Shown here piece after piece: positions 53,273 to 64,000 of a stretch of DNA of 64,000 nt; the first letter of the stretch is position 1, and every line of letters begins with the position of its first letter. Source of the DNA: Desulfuromonadales bacterium (GTDB lineage Bacteria; Desulfobacterota; Desulfuromonadia; Geobacterales; Pseudopelobacteraceae); contig DUZS01000020.1 in NCBI GenBank assembly GCA_013349405.1, forward strand, positions 1-64,000, given 5' to 3'. The notes beneath the pieces are model-generated. The model saw nothing but the letters and a program-made list of their open reading frames with translations, made no database searches and was not told the DNA's origin. Both the position numbers and the translations under genes were made by a program.

Positions 53273-54310
53273 CTACTGAATTTGTACGGACATAAAACTG
53301 CTGCACAGCTCGTCATGGGAGATGACAGCGTCACTGCCGGGGAAGCAGGTCTCGCTGCAACCCCGCACCATAAGCATATCAGGTGACGCAGCCCTCAGGG
53401 CCGCAACCTTCCGTTGCAGGCTCCGCAGCGGAAACAGGACGGACAACGGCAGCAGTTCAATTCCGGTATGCAGGCCATTCCAGCCCATTTTACGGAACGC
53501 TACTTGTTGGCGACGATGCAGCAACAGCGTGAAATGATGGCCCTGACGGGCACCATGCAAAAGAGCGCTGATGATCTCAGTAACTGTTCCGGCATCAGCT
53601 TTCGGGCCAAAATAAACGCAATAATGGCGGAGAATCCCCCACTTGGCCAGATACGCAGAACGGCTCTTCCGGATCATCTCGTTTCTCCGTTGCAGTGAAC
53701 CGAACTGCTGACCGGCAGAACAGACCAGGCAGCAGCGACCGGTGATGGCGGTTCGATAGCCGAATGCTGCAACACGGCGTGTATACTCACGCAAGCACCA
53801 CTCATCACCGTCGAGATCATCATCAAACAGACCTGCCGCTCTGAACATTTCACTACGCAGCAGAAGAGTTGCGAACGAGACGGTACAGCTCTCCATCACC
53901 GTGCATCCCGGAGCAGGTTTCGGGAGTATTGGAGCTTCCACACCACTGAACAGCGGTGAAACAATACCGGCACCGGTGGTTTCCGCCACGTTTACCAGCG
54001 TCTCCAGCCATCCGGAATGCACCGTCACGTGTGGCCGGACAATAACGGTATAGGTGCTGTCAGAACGTTCGAGACCGAGATTGAGCGCAGCAACCAGACC
54101 GATATTCCGTTCCGATTTGATAAACAGCCCCTGCTCCCCCATCGACTCGGAGAACTCCTCGAGCATGAGTTCAGTCTCACGGCTGCTGCCGTTATCAACA
54201 ATGATCAGACGTGCTTCGGGAGAGTGTGCAAGTATGGCAGCAAGACAGGCACGGGTTTCAAAAGGGTTATTCCAGACTGGAACAAGAATGTCAATAGTTG
54301 GGGAGGTCAT
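53273..54310 (-). CDS. family 2 glycosyltransferase
   Basis: 345 aa from the ATG at 54310. GT-A fold: [39 protein letters not shown], and an [20 protein letters not shown] segment where the usual DxD is weak. No membrane helix pair typical of polymerising synthases. It likely adds a sugar to LPS core or a surface glycan, fitting the heptose genes downstream. Acceptor and donor unknown. Confidence 0.85.
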   Translation of the reverse strand: MTSPTIDILVPVWNNPFETRACLAAILAHSPEARLIIVDNGSSRETELMLEEFSESMGEQGLFIKSERNIGLVAALNLGLERSDSTYTVIVRPHVTVHSGWLETLVNVAETTGAGIVSPLFSGVEAPILPKPAPGCTVMESCTVSFATLLLRSEMFRAAGLFDDDLDGDEWCLREYTRRVAAFGYRTAITGRCCLVCSAGQQFGSLQRRNEMIRKSRSAYLAKWGILRHYCVYFGPKADAGTVTEIISALLHGARQGHHFTLLLHRRQQVAFRKMGWNGLHTGIELLPLSVLFPLRSLQRKVAALRAASPDMLMVRGCSETCFPGSDAVISHDELCSSFMSVQIQ

Positions 54311-54388
54311 AGCGGCTGGAAGAGGTTTTACATGATGAGCCACAGAAGTCGATTTGTCTGACGCTTCTGTGGCCCATACAATGTCTGA

Positions 54389-57028
<2,640 letters not shown>

Positions 57029-57065
57029 TCACGGCATAGTAACTACCTATTAACGGAGGAACATC

Positions 57066-58571
57066 ATGAAATTAAAACTGTATCTCGCAGCAGTAATGCT
57101 CGTTATCCTGGCCGGACTGGTTCCGATTGCCGCAATGGCCGAAGAAAAGAAAGATGCCGCACCGGCAGCCCCCGCTGCCGTTGCAACCCCTGCTGCAGCC
57201 CCGGCAGATGCTGCGAAACCAGCTGAAGCGCCTAAACCAGCTGATGCAGCAGCACCTGCAGCAGCTCCCGCTACCCCTCCGGATGTCAAACCGGTACTGA
57301 ATACCGGTGACACCGCATGGATGCTAGTATCATCAGCATTGGTTCTGTTGATGATTCCCGGCCTGGCACTGTTCTACGGCGGTATGGTCCGTCAGAAAAA
57401 CGTACTCTCAACGTTCATGCATTCATTAATAGCCATGGGTATCGTCGGCGTGCAGTGGGCGGTGATCGGCTACTCGCTCTCTTTCGGGCCTGACATGGCA
57501 AAAATGGGGCTGATCGGCGACTTCAGCAAATTCATGCTGGACGGGCTGATCATCATGAAAGATGCCGCCAGCGGCACCGTTGAATGGGCGCTTTTCCAGA
57601 ACTACACCAAAGAGCCGGGCGCGATTCCTGAGCTTGTCTTTGCCATGTATCAGTGTATGTTCGCCATGATCACTGTGGCGCTCATCTCCGGCGCCATGGC
57701 GGAGCGTGTAAAATTCTCCGCCTACTGTCTGTTTGTGCTCCTCTGGACCACGCTGGTCTATGATCCCCTGGCACACTGGGTCTGGATGACCGATGGCTGG
57801 CTGTTCAAAAAAGGTGCTCTTGATTTCGCCGGCGGTACCGTTGTTCACCTTTCATCCGGTATTTCAGCATTGGCTTTCCTCATGTTCCTCGGCAAACGTC
57901 ACGGCTACCCGACGGAGCGTATGGCACCGCATAACCTGCCGCTCACGCTCCTCGGTGTCGGTCTTCTCTGGTTCGGCTGGTTCGGCTTCAATGCCGGTTC
58001 AGCAATAGTTGGCGTCAACACATCCGATGCAGCAGGCGGTTTGGCCGGTCTGGCATTTGCGACCACCACCATTGCACCTGCCGCAGCCGGCCTTTCCTGG
58101 ATGATTGCTGAATGGATCCACTCCGGCAAACCGAGCGCTCTCGGCTTCGGCTCCGGCGTCGTTGCCGGCCTCGTTGTCATCACTCCGGCCGCCGGCTTCG
58201 TACAGCCGGGTGCAGCACTATTGATGGGTCTGATGGCGGGCCTGGTCTGCTACGGCGGCATCCTCCTGAAAGCCAAACTGAAATATGACGACTCACTGGA
58301 TGCCTTTGGTGTCCATGGTATCGGCGGAACGTTCGGTGCGATCATGACCGGTGTCTTTGCTACGGTTGGTGCCACCGGACTGCTCTCCGGAAACTTCAAG
58401 CAGCTCATGATTCAGTTGATTGCAGTTGTCGCAGCTGGTGCCTATGCGTTTATTGTCACCGTAATACTCGCCTTCATTCTCGACAAGACTATCGGTCTGC
58501 GTGTTGATAAAGAAGACGAAATCATGGGTCTTGACCAGACGCAGCATTCAGAAAGTGGTTACAATATGTAA
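57066..58571 (+). CDS. amtB: ammonium transporter Amt with Ala/Pro-rich N-terminal extension
   Basis: 501 aa. A signal sequence (MKLKLYLAAVMLVILAGLVP) is followed by a low-complexity Ala/Pro/Lys segment (residues 28-75), longer than in most Amt proteins, then eleven helices with DTAWMLVSSALVLLMIPGLA, GGMVRQKNVLSTFMHS, DFAGGTVVHLSSG (pore His) and FGVHGIGGTFG (second His). Conducts ammonium under PII control. 37 nt after glnK; a terminator follows. Confidence 0.96.
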   Translation: MKLKLYLAAVMLVILAGLVPIAAMAEEKKDAAPAAPAAVATPAAAPADAAKPAEAPKPADAAAPAAAPATPPDVKPVLNTGDTAWMLVSSALVLLMIPGLALFYGGMVRQKNVLSTFMHSLIAMGIVGVQWAVIGYSLSFGPDMAKMGLIGDFSKFMLDGLIIMKDAASGTVEWALFQNYTKEPGAIPELVFAMYQCMFAMITVALISGAMAERVKFSAYCLFVLLWTTLVYDPLAHWVWMTDGWLFKKGALDFAGGTVVHLSSGISALAFLMFLGKRHGYPTERMAPHNLPLTLLGVGLLWFGWFGFNAGSAIVGVNTSDAAGGLAGLAFATTTIAPAAAGLSWMIAEWIHSGKPSALGFGSGVVAGLVVITPAAGFVQPGAALLMGLMAGLVCYGGILLKAKLKYDDSLDAFGVHGIGGTFGAIMTGVFATVGATGLLSGNFKQLMIQLIAVVAAGAYAFIVTVILAFILDKTIGLRVDKEDEIMGLDQTQHSESGYNM

Positions 58572-58591
58572 ACCGTAGTTTTGTTCCAATT

Positions 58592-58632
58592 AAAAAGCCG
58601 CTGCACTCTCTCCTGAGTGTGGCGGTTTTTTT
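58592..58632 (+). terminator. rho-independent terminator after amtB
   Basis: GCCGCTGCACTC pairs with GAGTGTGGCGG (one bulge) and is followed by seven T. It closes the nitrogen locus. Confidence 0.9.
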
Positions 58633-59098
58633 GTCTGATGTAACAAGCTATCGCCTACGTTCCATTGAAAATTAACTACCTCACAGTAAGCTACGAGGTA
58701 TCAACTCAGTAATTTTATTCTCTCGAAGCAAGCTCTTGAGAATATAGCCCGAAGTGTTTTAATTAAACTTGCAAATATTTTAATTTTGTGTTCTATTCCT
58801 AAAAATTTGTCTGCCAAAATTACATAAATGCCAATTGCGTACGAACTTCCCTCTCTGTGAACCAATGGCACAATCTGAAAATTTCAGAACCTATTGTGTG
58901 CGATCCTCCCTCACCGTGAAACCAATAGCTGCTTCAAAAACGACATAAACTATTGTGTGCGAACTTCTCTCCCGGTGGACCAATAGAAATTTGGATTTTC
59001 GTCTATATAACTGACGACACGTGACCGGCTGCATTCCGGTACTGTGATATGTTTTCGTTACATTTCAGATCACCTTATTGAACTGACAAGGGGGAACT
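58633..59098. other. 466-nt gap with a three-unit repeat; promoter of the giant gene
   Basis: No supported gene. AT-rich on the left; the repeat cluster 58831-58986 takes the centre. GGGGGAA lies just before the ATG at 59099. Confidence 0.6.
58831..58986. repeat. three imperfect repeats of 37-38 bp with a 59-60 bp period
   Basis: Units at 58831-58868, 58891-58928 and 58950-58986 share the frame CTATTGTGTGCGA-n-CTC-n-GTGAACCAATAG, with inverted ends (CTATTG/CAATAG) in units 2 and 3. Spacers of about 21-22 bp differ. The repeats diverge from each other, so this is not a regular CRISPR. It could be a set of protein-binding sites or a small palindromic repeat family. Confidence 0.7.
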
Positions 59099-62000
59099 AT
59101 GCGAAATACCCGATGGCTCAGACTGTTCATGGCAGCGTTGGCATTTTTACCGTTCATACATCTGGGATCTTCAGATGCGTCTGCAGCATCACCCGGTTAT
59201 GCAATCGTGGTCCCTGCCAACGTATCATTTGATCCGGATGGAAGCGCCGACTACTTCAAGACCGGTAACCGTGTCAAGCAGAGCCTTGCCCAGCGCGGCA
59301 TCACCGATATCACCAGCATCTACACGGGAAAAAGCAGCCTGCAAAACGCCATCCAGGTATGGGCGCGGGACAAGATGAACGCCGACCCCGCGCCGCTCTA
59401 TATCGTCGTCATCAACCACGGCAGCGTGGACCAGTTCTATCTTGGCAACGAGACGGTTACGGCTGCGGAAATGAACTCCTGGCTGGAAACCCTTGAAGCG
59501 AACATCACTCCTGCCGCACAGCTGCAGAAAAGAGTCGTCATCTTCGGCTTTTGTTATTCCGGCACGTTTATCAAAAACCTTTCCCGGTCCGGACGCATCG
59601 TGATATCCAGTTCGGCTCCCGATGAGGAGAGTTACCGGGGACCGGCCGAACCGGACGGCGTCAGGGGGGGCGAATATTTCATCGAGCAGCTGTTTGCAGA
59701 GCTCGGTCGCGGTGTAACCCTTAAAAAGGCATTCAGCGCTGCAACTGCAAGCGTACGGGCATATCTTCCGGACCCCGCCATCGACCTGGTCAGCCAATAC
59801 CTCCCCTTCTATCTCGACGGCGCCGTTCAGCATCCACTGCTCGACGACGACGGCGACGGCATCGGCAGCAACTCTTTTTCCGATGACACGGGAGACGGTC
59901 TCATTGCCGGGACCCTCACTCTGGGGACGCTCCCCCCCTGCTCCCCGAACACATCCGGATGCCCCGCAGCAATCAGTAATGTATCCGAAACGCTTTTCCT
60001 AGACGAGAACAGCACAACTGCACCGGTATGGGTCAAATCGAGCGACGATTACCGCACCCGTTGGGTTATCAACGAAAACACCGGCATGCTTTACAATTCC
60101 GCAACGGGAGCATGGGAGGAGAATGTCGCCATCGACCCCGGAATGAATGTCCAGTCATATCACCTGATAGAGAACAATGCGTATCTCTCCATCTCACCTC
60201 TGCGCACCTCGGTGGTGTACCGCGCCCTGGCCGGCAACAATCCCCCGGCCCCGTTCGGACTGACGGAACCGCTCTCCGGCTCGACCCGCCCTGGCGTCCT
60301 GGCGTTGCGCTGGGAGGATGCCGTCGACCCGGACGGCGACGCCGTCACCTATACCCTGCTCCTCTCCCGCAGCAGCAGCTTTTCCACCATTGACCTGAAG
60401 CGTGAACTTCTGCTCTACCCTGCCTTCGGCATAGATGCCACTGCCGGACTGCAGTCGGGAGCAACCTATTACTGGAAAGTCCAGGCGGTCGATGCCTACG
60501 GTTCAATCACGGAAAGCTCCCAAACCGGCTCGGTTACCATCGATAACAGTGGCGGTATTCCTGCCCTGGTTGAAGGCCACGCTCTGTCACTTTACAGCGG
60601 CCTGCCGGTTGTCGGAGCTTCAGTCTGGTCGTCCGCCGGCAGTTCGACAACCACGGCAGCCAACGGTTATTTCGTATTTACGACACAATCCGGCAACACG
60701 TCAGTATCCACCTCCGCAAGCGGATTTGTACAGGCGACCAGAAACATAGTCACACGCCCCGGAGACAAAACGGAGTTGAGAATTCCGTTGGAGCCGGCAG
60801 TTCGTCCGACACTGACGGTAAACTTCAAGGGTCCAGGTTTCGGCACCGTTGAAAGCATTCCGGCAGGAATCTTCTGCAGCACGGGCAACAGCTGCAGCGG
60901 CGCTGCAACCGCTCCGAACATGAAGCTAGTCGTCTCAACATCAACACCCCATACGATTTTATCGCGTTGGGAGGGGGGCTGCTACAGTTCCGGTGACTGC
61001 ACGATCCAGATGACCGCAGACAAAACCGTCACGGCGATCTTCGCCGCCGCTCCGGGTGCCATGACGACATCATCCACATCATTTGGTGACACCTGGGCAG
61101 AATTCTCCGGCCTCGTCAACACCAACGAACTCACCTCGGAAAGCCGCTTTGCCCATCGACTACTGCCCAGCGGCACCTGGCTGTATACATCCTGGCTGAG
61201 CGTTAATTACGGCAGTTTTGGAAGCTTCTGGGCTCCGGTCCGCTCGACAGTCTCCGGTCTGCTCCCCCTTGGTACCTACGAATACCGCATCGAAGCTCGC
61301 AACGCCCAGGGAAGCACCAGCAGCACGACTACCGCAACCGTTACCCTGAAGGGTTCGGCACCCTACGCCTCCACCGGCACGATATCGAACCTGACAAGCA
61401 CCGGAGTTACCATTGCCGGCTCGGTTACCCCCCGCGGCAACAATACGACATACTGGTTCGAATACGGCACCTCCACTTCATACGGCAGCGCCACGCCGCA
61501 GCTTTCCGCCGGCAGTGACCTGACCGCAACCGTTTCTGTCTCCACCGTCTTGAGCGGCCTCCTCCCGAGTACAACCTACTTCTACCGTACCGTGGCTTCG
61601 AACCAGTACGGCACGGCATACGGCAGCAGCGGAAGCTTCTATACACCCTATACGGGCGCACTCACCGGGTTTGGCCTGGTTAAGGACATTTACCCCGGGA
61701 CATCGTCTTCGTCTCCAAAAGCGCTCATCGAGTATAACAATGTCCTGTATTTCTCGGCAGACTCCATGGACCCCGCACCAACCTACACCTGGTACAACAG
61801 GGAGCTGATGCGATCCGACGGAACGCTGGACGGAACATTCCTCGTCAAGGATATTTCGCCCGGAGGATCCGGGTTCGACCCGACAGGGATGATCAAGATA
61901 GGCGGGTATCTCTACTTTACCGGCAGTTGGCCAACTTCCATTTACCGAACCGACGGGACCTCAACCGGAACAATCGGCGTATTCTCTTCTCCGCACTCAG

Positions 62001-64000
62001 TGAGCTCACTTACTCCTTCGGGTGACAGGTTGTTTTTTCAGGACTATGACATTAACTGGGCTGGGAGACTCTGGGTCACGAGTGGGACCACCAATACCCT
62101 GGTAACTTCAGGGTTGTCCATTTCCACTATAAGCCCCTGGAACCAGGGAATTTTCATGAACGTCCAGACAGTGGCGGAAGGAACGGAGCTTTGGAAGTCA
62201 GACGGCACGACTGCCGGGACGGTGATGGTCAAGGACATCAATCCGGGAACGGCTTCCTCCTCACCGTCGCAGGTTGTGCAGGTGGGCACCACCTGGCTGT
62301 TTTCGGCCGATAACGGGGTCAACGGCAAAGAGTTATGGCGCACCGACGGCACAGCAGCAGGCACGGTAATGGTGAAAGACATCTGTCCGGGAACCTGCAG
62401 TTCCATGTATGACACCATCAAGGTCATGTACGGTATCGCCTATTTCTGGGCTTCAGACGGCGTCTCCGGCTACGAACTGTGGCGCTCGGACGGCACGGAG
62501 GCCGGAACCTGGCTGGTGAAGGACATCTATCCGGGGGCATACTCCAGCATGCCGTACGAAGTGATCGTGGAGAATAATCTGCTCTTCTTCAACGCCGAAA
62601 TACCTGGAACCGGAAGAGAACTCTGGCGATCCGACGGCACGGCAGAAGGGACCTTCATGCTCAAAGACATCCATCCGGTCAGCACGGCTATGTATATATA
62701 TCCAACCGGAATGCGCGGTGTGTATGGCAAGGTGTATTTCCAGGGCAATGACGGCATTTCGGGGAATGAGATATGGGTGACAGATGGCACTCCGGCGGGG
62801 ACAACTCTGCTTCGTGACATCTATCCCGGCAGCGGCAGCTCAAATCCGACAGGTTTCACCGGGGTGGCAGGCAACCTGTACTTTGCGGCAACGGCTCCGG
62901 GCACAGGTACGGAACTTTACTACCAGGCGCTGACGACCTATTCCGTAACACCTTCCGCCGGGCCGAACGGCAGGATTAATCCGGGATCGGGCCTGATTTT
63001 GAGCGAAGGGGTCTCCGGCAGATTTTCAGTCAACCCGGATCCGGGCTACCGGATCGCCTCCGTCTCCGGATGCGGCGGCAGCATGTCCGGAAATATCTAT
63101 ATAACTGCGCCGCTTACCGCAAGTTGTGCCATAAATGCCTCTTTTGAACCTGATACCTTCCAGGTGACTCTGACCGCCGGATTACATGGTTCGATTACCG
63201 GTCTGACGGTTGTCCCCCGCAACGCTCAGCCGACCTACTCCATCACACCTGACACCGGTTATCATGTTGTGGACGTCACGGTAAACGGGGCATCGGTCGG
63301 AGTAGTCACCAGTTACACGTTCCCGACAGGCATTGCAGCGAACACCACCATTTCAGCAACCTTTGCCATCAACACGTACAGCATCGCGGTAGCCGCCGGA
63401 CCCAACGGAACTATAAGCGGTCCGACAGCAGTAACCTACGGCGAAACAGCCAGCTACACCATCACCCCCGCCAGCGGCTACCATATTGCCGAAGTGCTGG
63501 TGGACGGCATCAATACGGGAGCACTATCCAGCTACAGCTTCGGCCCGGTGTCTGCCGATCACACCATTACGGCCAGCTTTGCCATCAACAGCTACACGGT
63601 AACGCTGACCGCCGGAGTCGGCGGCAGCATCAGCGGTCCAACTGTTGTTAATCACGGCGACCTGCCGACCTACACCATCACGCCAAACAGCGGCTACCGC
63701 ACTACCCAGGTCAGGGTTGACAACGCATATATCGGCGTTGTTTCCAGCTACACGTTCACAATTCCGGTAACCGCACCAAAAACTATCACCGCATACTTTG
63801 CCATCAACACCTATCCCATGACCGTAACTACCGGTTCCGGAGGGTCGATTACCGGCCCTCGCAGCGTAAACCACGGCACCACTGCGGTCTACAGTATTAC
63901 CCCTATCAGCGGCTATCAGGTGGCGGATGTTCTGGTTGACGGCGTCAGTGTCGGACCAATTACGAGCTACACCTTCAGTTCCGTGTCTCAACCCCATACC
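59099..64000 (+). CDS. giant secreted protein: C13/caspase-like peptidase head, FN3-like, ELWRSDGT and InlB-like repeats (partial)
   Basis: Open from the ATG at 59099 to the window end, at least 1634 codons; the C-terminus is outside. Signal peptide (MRNTRWLRLFMAALAFLPFI), then a legumain/caspase-fold peptidase (about residues 38-240) with His in VVINHGSVDQFY and Cys in VVIFGFCYSGTF. Next come Ca-binding-like DDDGDGIGSNSFSDD, Ig/fibronectin-like modules (about 370-850), at least six about 48-residue repeats built on ELWRSDGTAEGT and LVKDIYPG (about 880-1270), and four or more about 72-residue InlB-type repeats (YTITPNSGYRTTQVRVD). Probably cell-surface or released. The repeat DNA shows no frameshift. 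Confidence 0.85.
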   Translation, partial: MRNTRWLRLFMAALAFLPFIHLGSSDASAASPGYAIVVPANVSFDPDGSADYFKTGNRVKQSLAQRGITDITSIYTGKSSLQNAIQVWARDKMNADPAPLYIVVINHGSVDQFYLGNETVTAAEMNSWLETLEANITPAAQLQKRVVIFGFCYSGTFIKNLSRSGRIVISSSAPDEESYRGPAEPDGVRGGEYFIEQLFAELGRGVTLKKAFSAATASVRAYLPDPAIDLVSQYLPFYLDGAVQHPLLDDDGDGIGSNSFSDDTGDGLIAGTLTLGTLPPCSPNTSGCPAAISNVSETLFLDENSTTAPVWVKSSDDYRTRWVINENTGMLYNSATGAWEENVAIDPGMNVQSYHLIENNAYLSISPLRTSVVYRALAGNNPPAPFGLTEPLSGSTRPGVLALRWEDAVDPDGDAVTYTLLLSRSSSFSTIDLKRELLLYPAFGIDATAGLQSGATYYWKVQAVDAYGSITESSQTGSVTIDNSGGIPALVEGHALSLYSGLPVVGASVWSSAGSSTTTAANGYFVFTTQSGNTSVSTSASGFVQATRNIVTRPGDKTELRIPLEPAVRPTLTVNFKGPGFGTVESIPAGIFCSTGNSCSGAATAPNMKLVVSTSTPHTILSRWEGGCYSSGDCTIQMTADKTVTAIFAAAPGAMTTSSTSFGDTWAEFSGLVNTNELTSESRFAHRLLPSGTWLYTSWLSVNYGSFGSFWAPVRSTVSGLLPLGTYEYRIEARNAQGSTSSTTTATVTLKGSAPYASTGTISNLTSTGVTIAGSVTPRGNNTTYWFEYGTSTSYGSATPQLSAGSDLTATVSVSTVLSGLLPSTTYFYRTVASNQYGTAYGSSGSFYTPYTGALTGFGLVKDIYPGTSSSSPKALIEYNNVLYFSADSMDPAPTYTWYNRELMRSDGTLDGTFLVKDISPGGSGFDPTGMIKIGGYLYFTGSWPTSIYRTDGTSTGTIGVFSSPHSVSSLTPSGDRLFFQDYDINWAGRLWVTSGTTNTLVTSGLSISTISPWNQGIFMNVQTVAEGTELWKSDGTTAGTVMVKDINPGTASSSPSQVVQVGTTWLFSADNGVNGKELWRTDGTAAGTVMVKDICPGTCSSMYDTIKVMYGIAYFWASDGVSGYELWRSDGTEAGTWLVKDIYPGAYSSMPYEVIVENNLLFFNAEIPGTGRELWRSDGTAEGTFMLKDIHPVSTAMYIYPTGMRGVYGKVYFQGNDGISGNEIWVTDGTPAGTTLLRDIYPGSGSSNPTGFTGVAGNLYFAATAPGTGTELYYQALTTYSVTPSAGPNGRINPGSGLILSEGVSGRFSVNPDPGYRIASVSGCGGSMSGNIYITAPLTASCAINASFEPDTFQVTLTAGLHGSITGLTVVPRNAQPTYSITPDTGYHVVDVTVNGASVGVVTSYTFPTGIAANTTISATFAINTYSIAVAAGPNGTISGPTAVTYGETASYTITPASGYHIAEVLVDGINTGALSSYSFGPVSADHTITASFAINSYTVTLTAGVGGSISGPTVVNHGDLPTYTITPNSGYRTTQVRVDNAYIGVVSSYTFTIPVTAPKTITAYFAINTYPMTVTTGSGGSITGPRSVNHGTTAVYSITPISGYQVADVLVDGVSVGPITSYTFSSVSQPHT

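Noticed and set aside
58831-58986. CRISPR array
   Set aside because: The three repeats differ from each other at many bases, spacers are only 21-22 bp, and no cas gene is in the window.
59225-59833. 202-codon minus-strand ORF
   Set aside because: It is antisense to the peptidase domain of the giant gene, which has a signal peptide, catalytic motifs and a ribosome site.

Overview
The window reads as chromosome from a Gram-negative, respiring deltaproteobacterium, most likely of the Geobacter/Trichlorobacter/Pelobacter group (Desulfuromonadia). This is an inference from gene content and style: sigma-54 control, many two-component and c-di-GMP proteins, several periplasmic/outer-membrane export systems, a P460-type cytochrome, heptose (LPS) genes, a PII-Amt locus, and large surface proteins with YVTN, InlB-like and [10 protein letters not shown] elements. 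No rRNA, IS element, intact prophage or convincing CRISPR array was seen.

Layout. 1-6500: a minus-strand operon (small secreted protein, OB-fold-like secreted protein, outer-membrane barrel, histidine kinase, sigma-54 response regulator, PAS-LuxR regulator). It has its own sigma-54 promoter and two upstream dyads, so it is probably autoregulated; a zinc-binding CZB protein and a partial Gly-rich protein follow. 6547-10440: a DevBCA/MacAB-like export operon with a TetR regulator. 10600-13900: cytochrome P460, CcdA plus an atypical thioredoxin, a methyltransferase, a periplasmic helical protein and a rhodanese. 14371-19020: an accessory block between a tRNA-Pro and the glycerate kinase locus. 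It holds a zinc-ribbon protein, an HTH gene split by a TGA codon, and a compact minus-strand cluster of unusual tRNA-Phe, short leader ORF, small basic protein, RtcB RNA ligase with an extra N-terminal domain, and HNH endonuclease. This is the best candidate for an undescribed (RNA repair or defence) system.

19021-24046: glycerate kinase, ADP-ribosylglycohydrolase, quinone oxidoreductase and pirin. Here the pirin locus appears duplicated, and the second copy is broken up by two inserted genes and an in-frame deletion. 24656-34600: an AcpH fusion, a cytoplasmic-looking amidase, an HD-GYP protein behind a second MacAB-like exporter, a ferredoxin-nitroreductase, an MFS carrier and a DCC protein. 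34812-42800: a YVTN surface lipoprotein, an RND efflux pair and an OYE-family reductase.

43049-47811 is a housekeeping operon (thiL, tkt, Crp-family regulator, DAHP synthase). 48302-50430 carries two parvulin lipoproteins, converging on 50431-55432, an envelope operon (mreB, glycosyltransferase, gmhA, hldE, degenerate receiver protein). 55668-58632 is a nitrogen locus (sigma-54 promoter, small barrel, PII, Amt). After a 59-bp-period repeat cluster, a giant secreted protein with a C13/caspase-like peptidase head runs off the right edge.

Limits: all domain calls are by eye from translated sequence. No database search, structure prediction or codon statistics were run.
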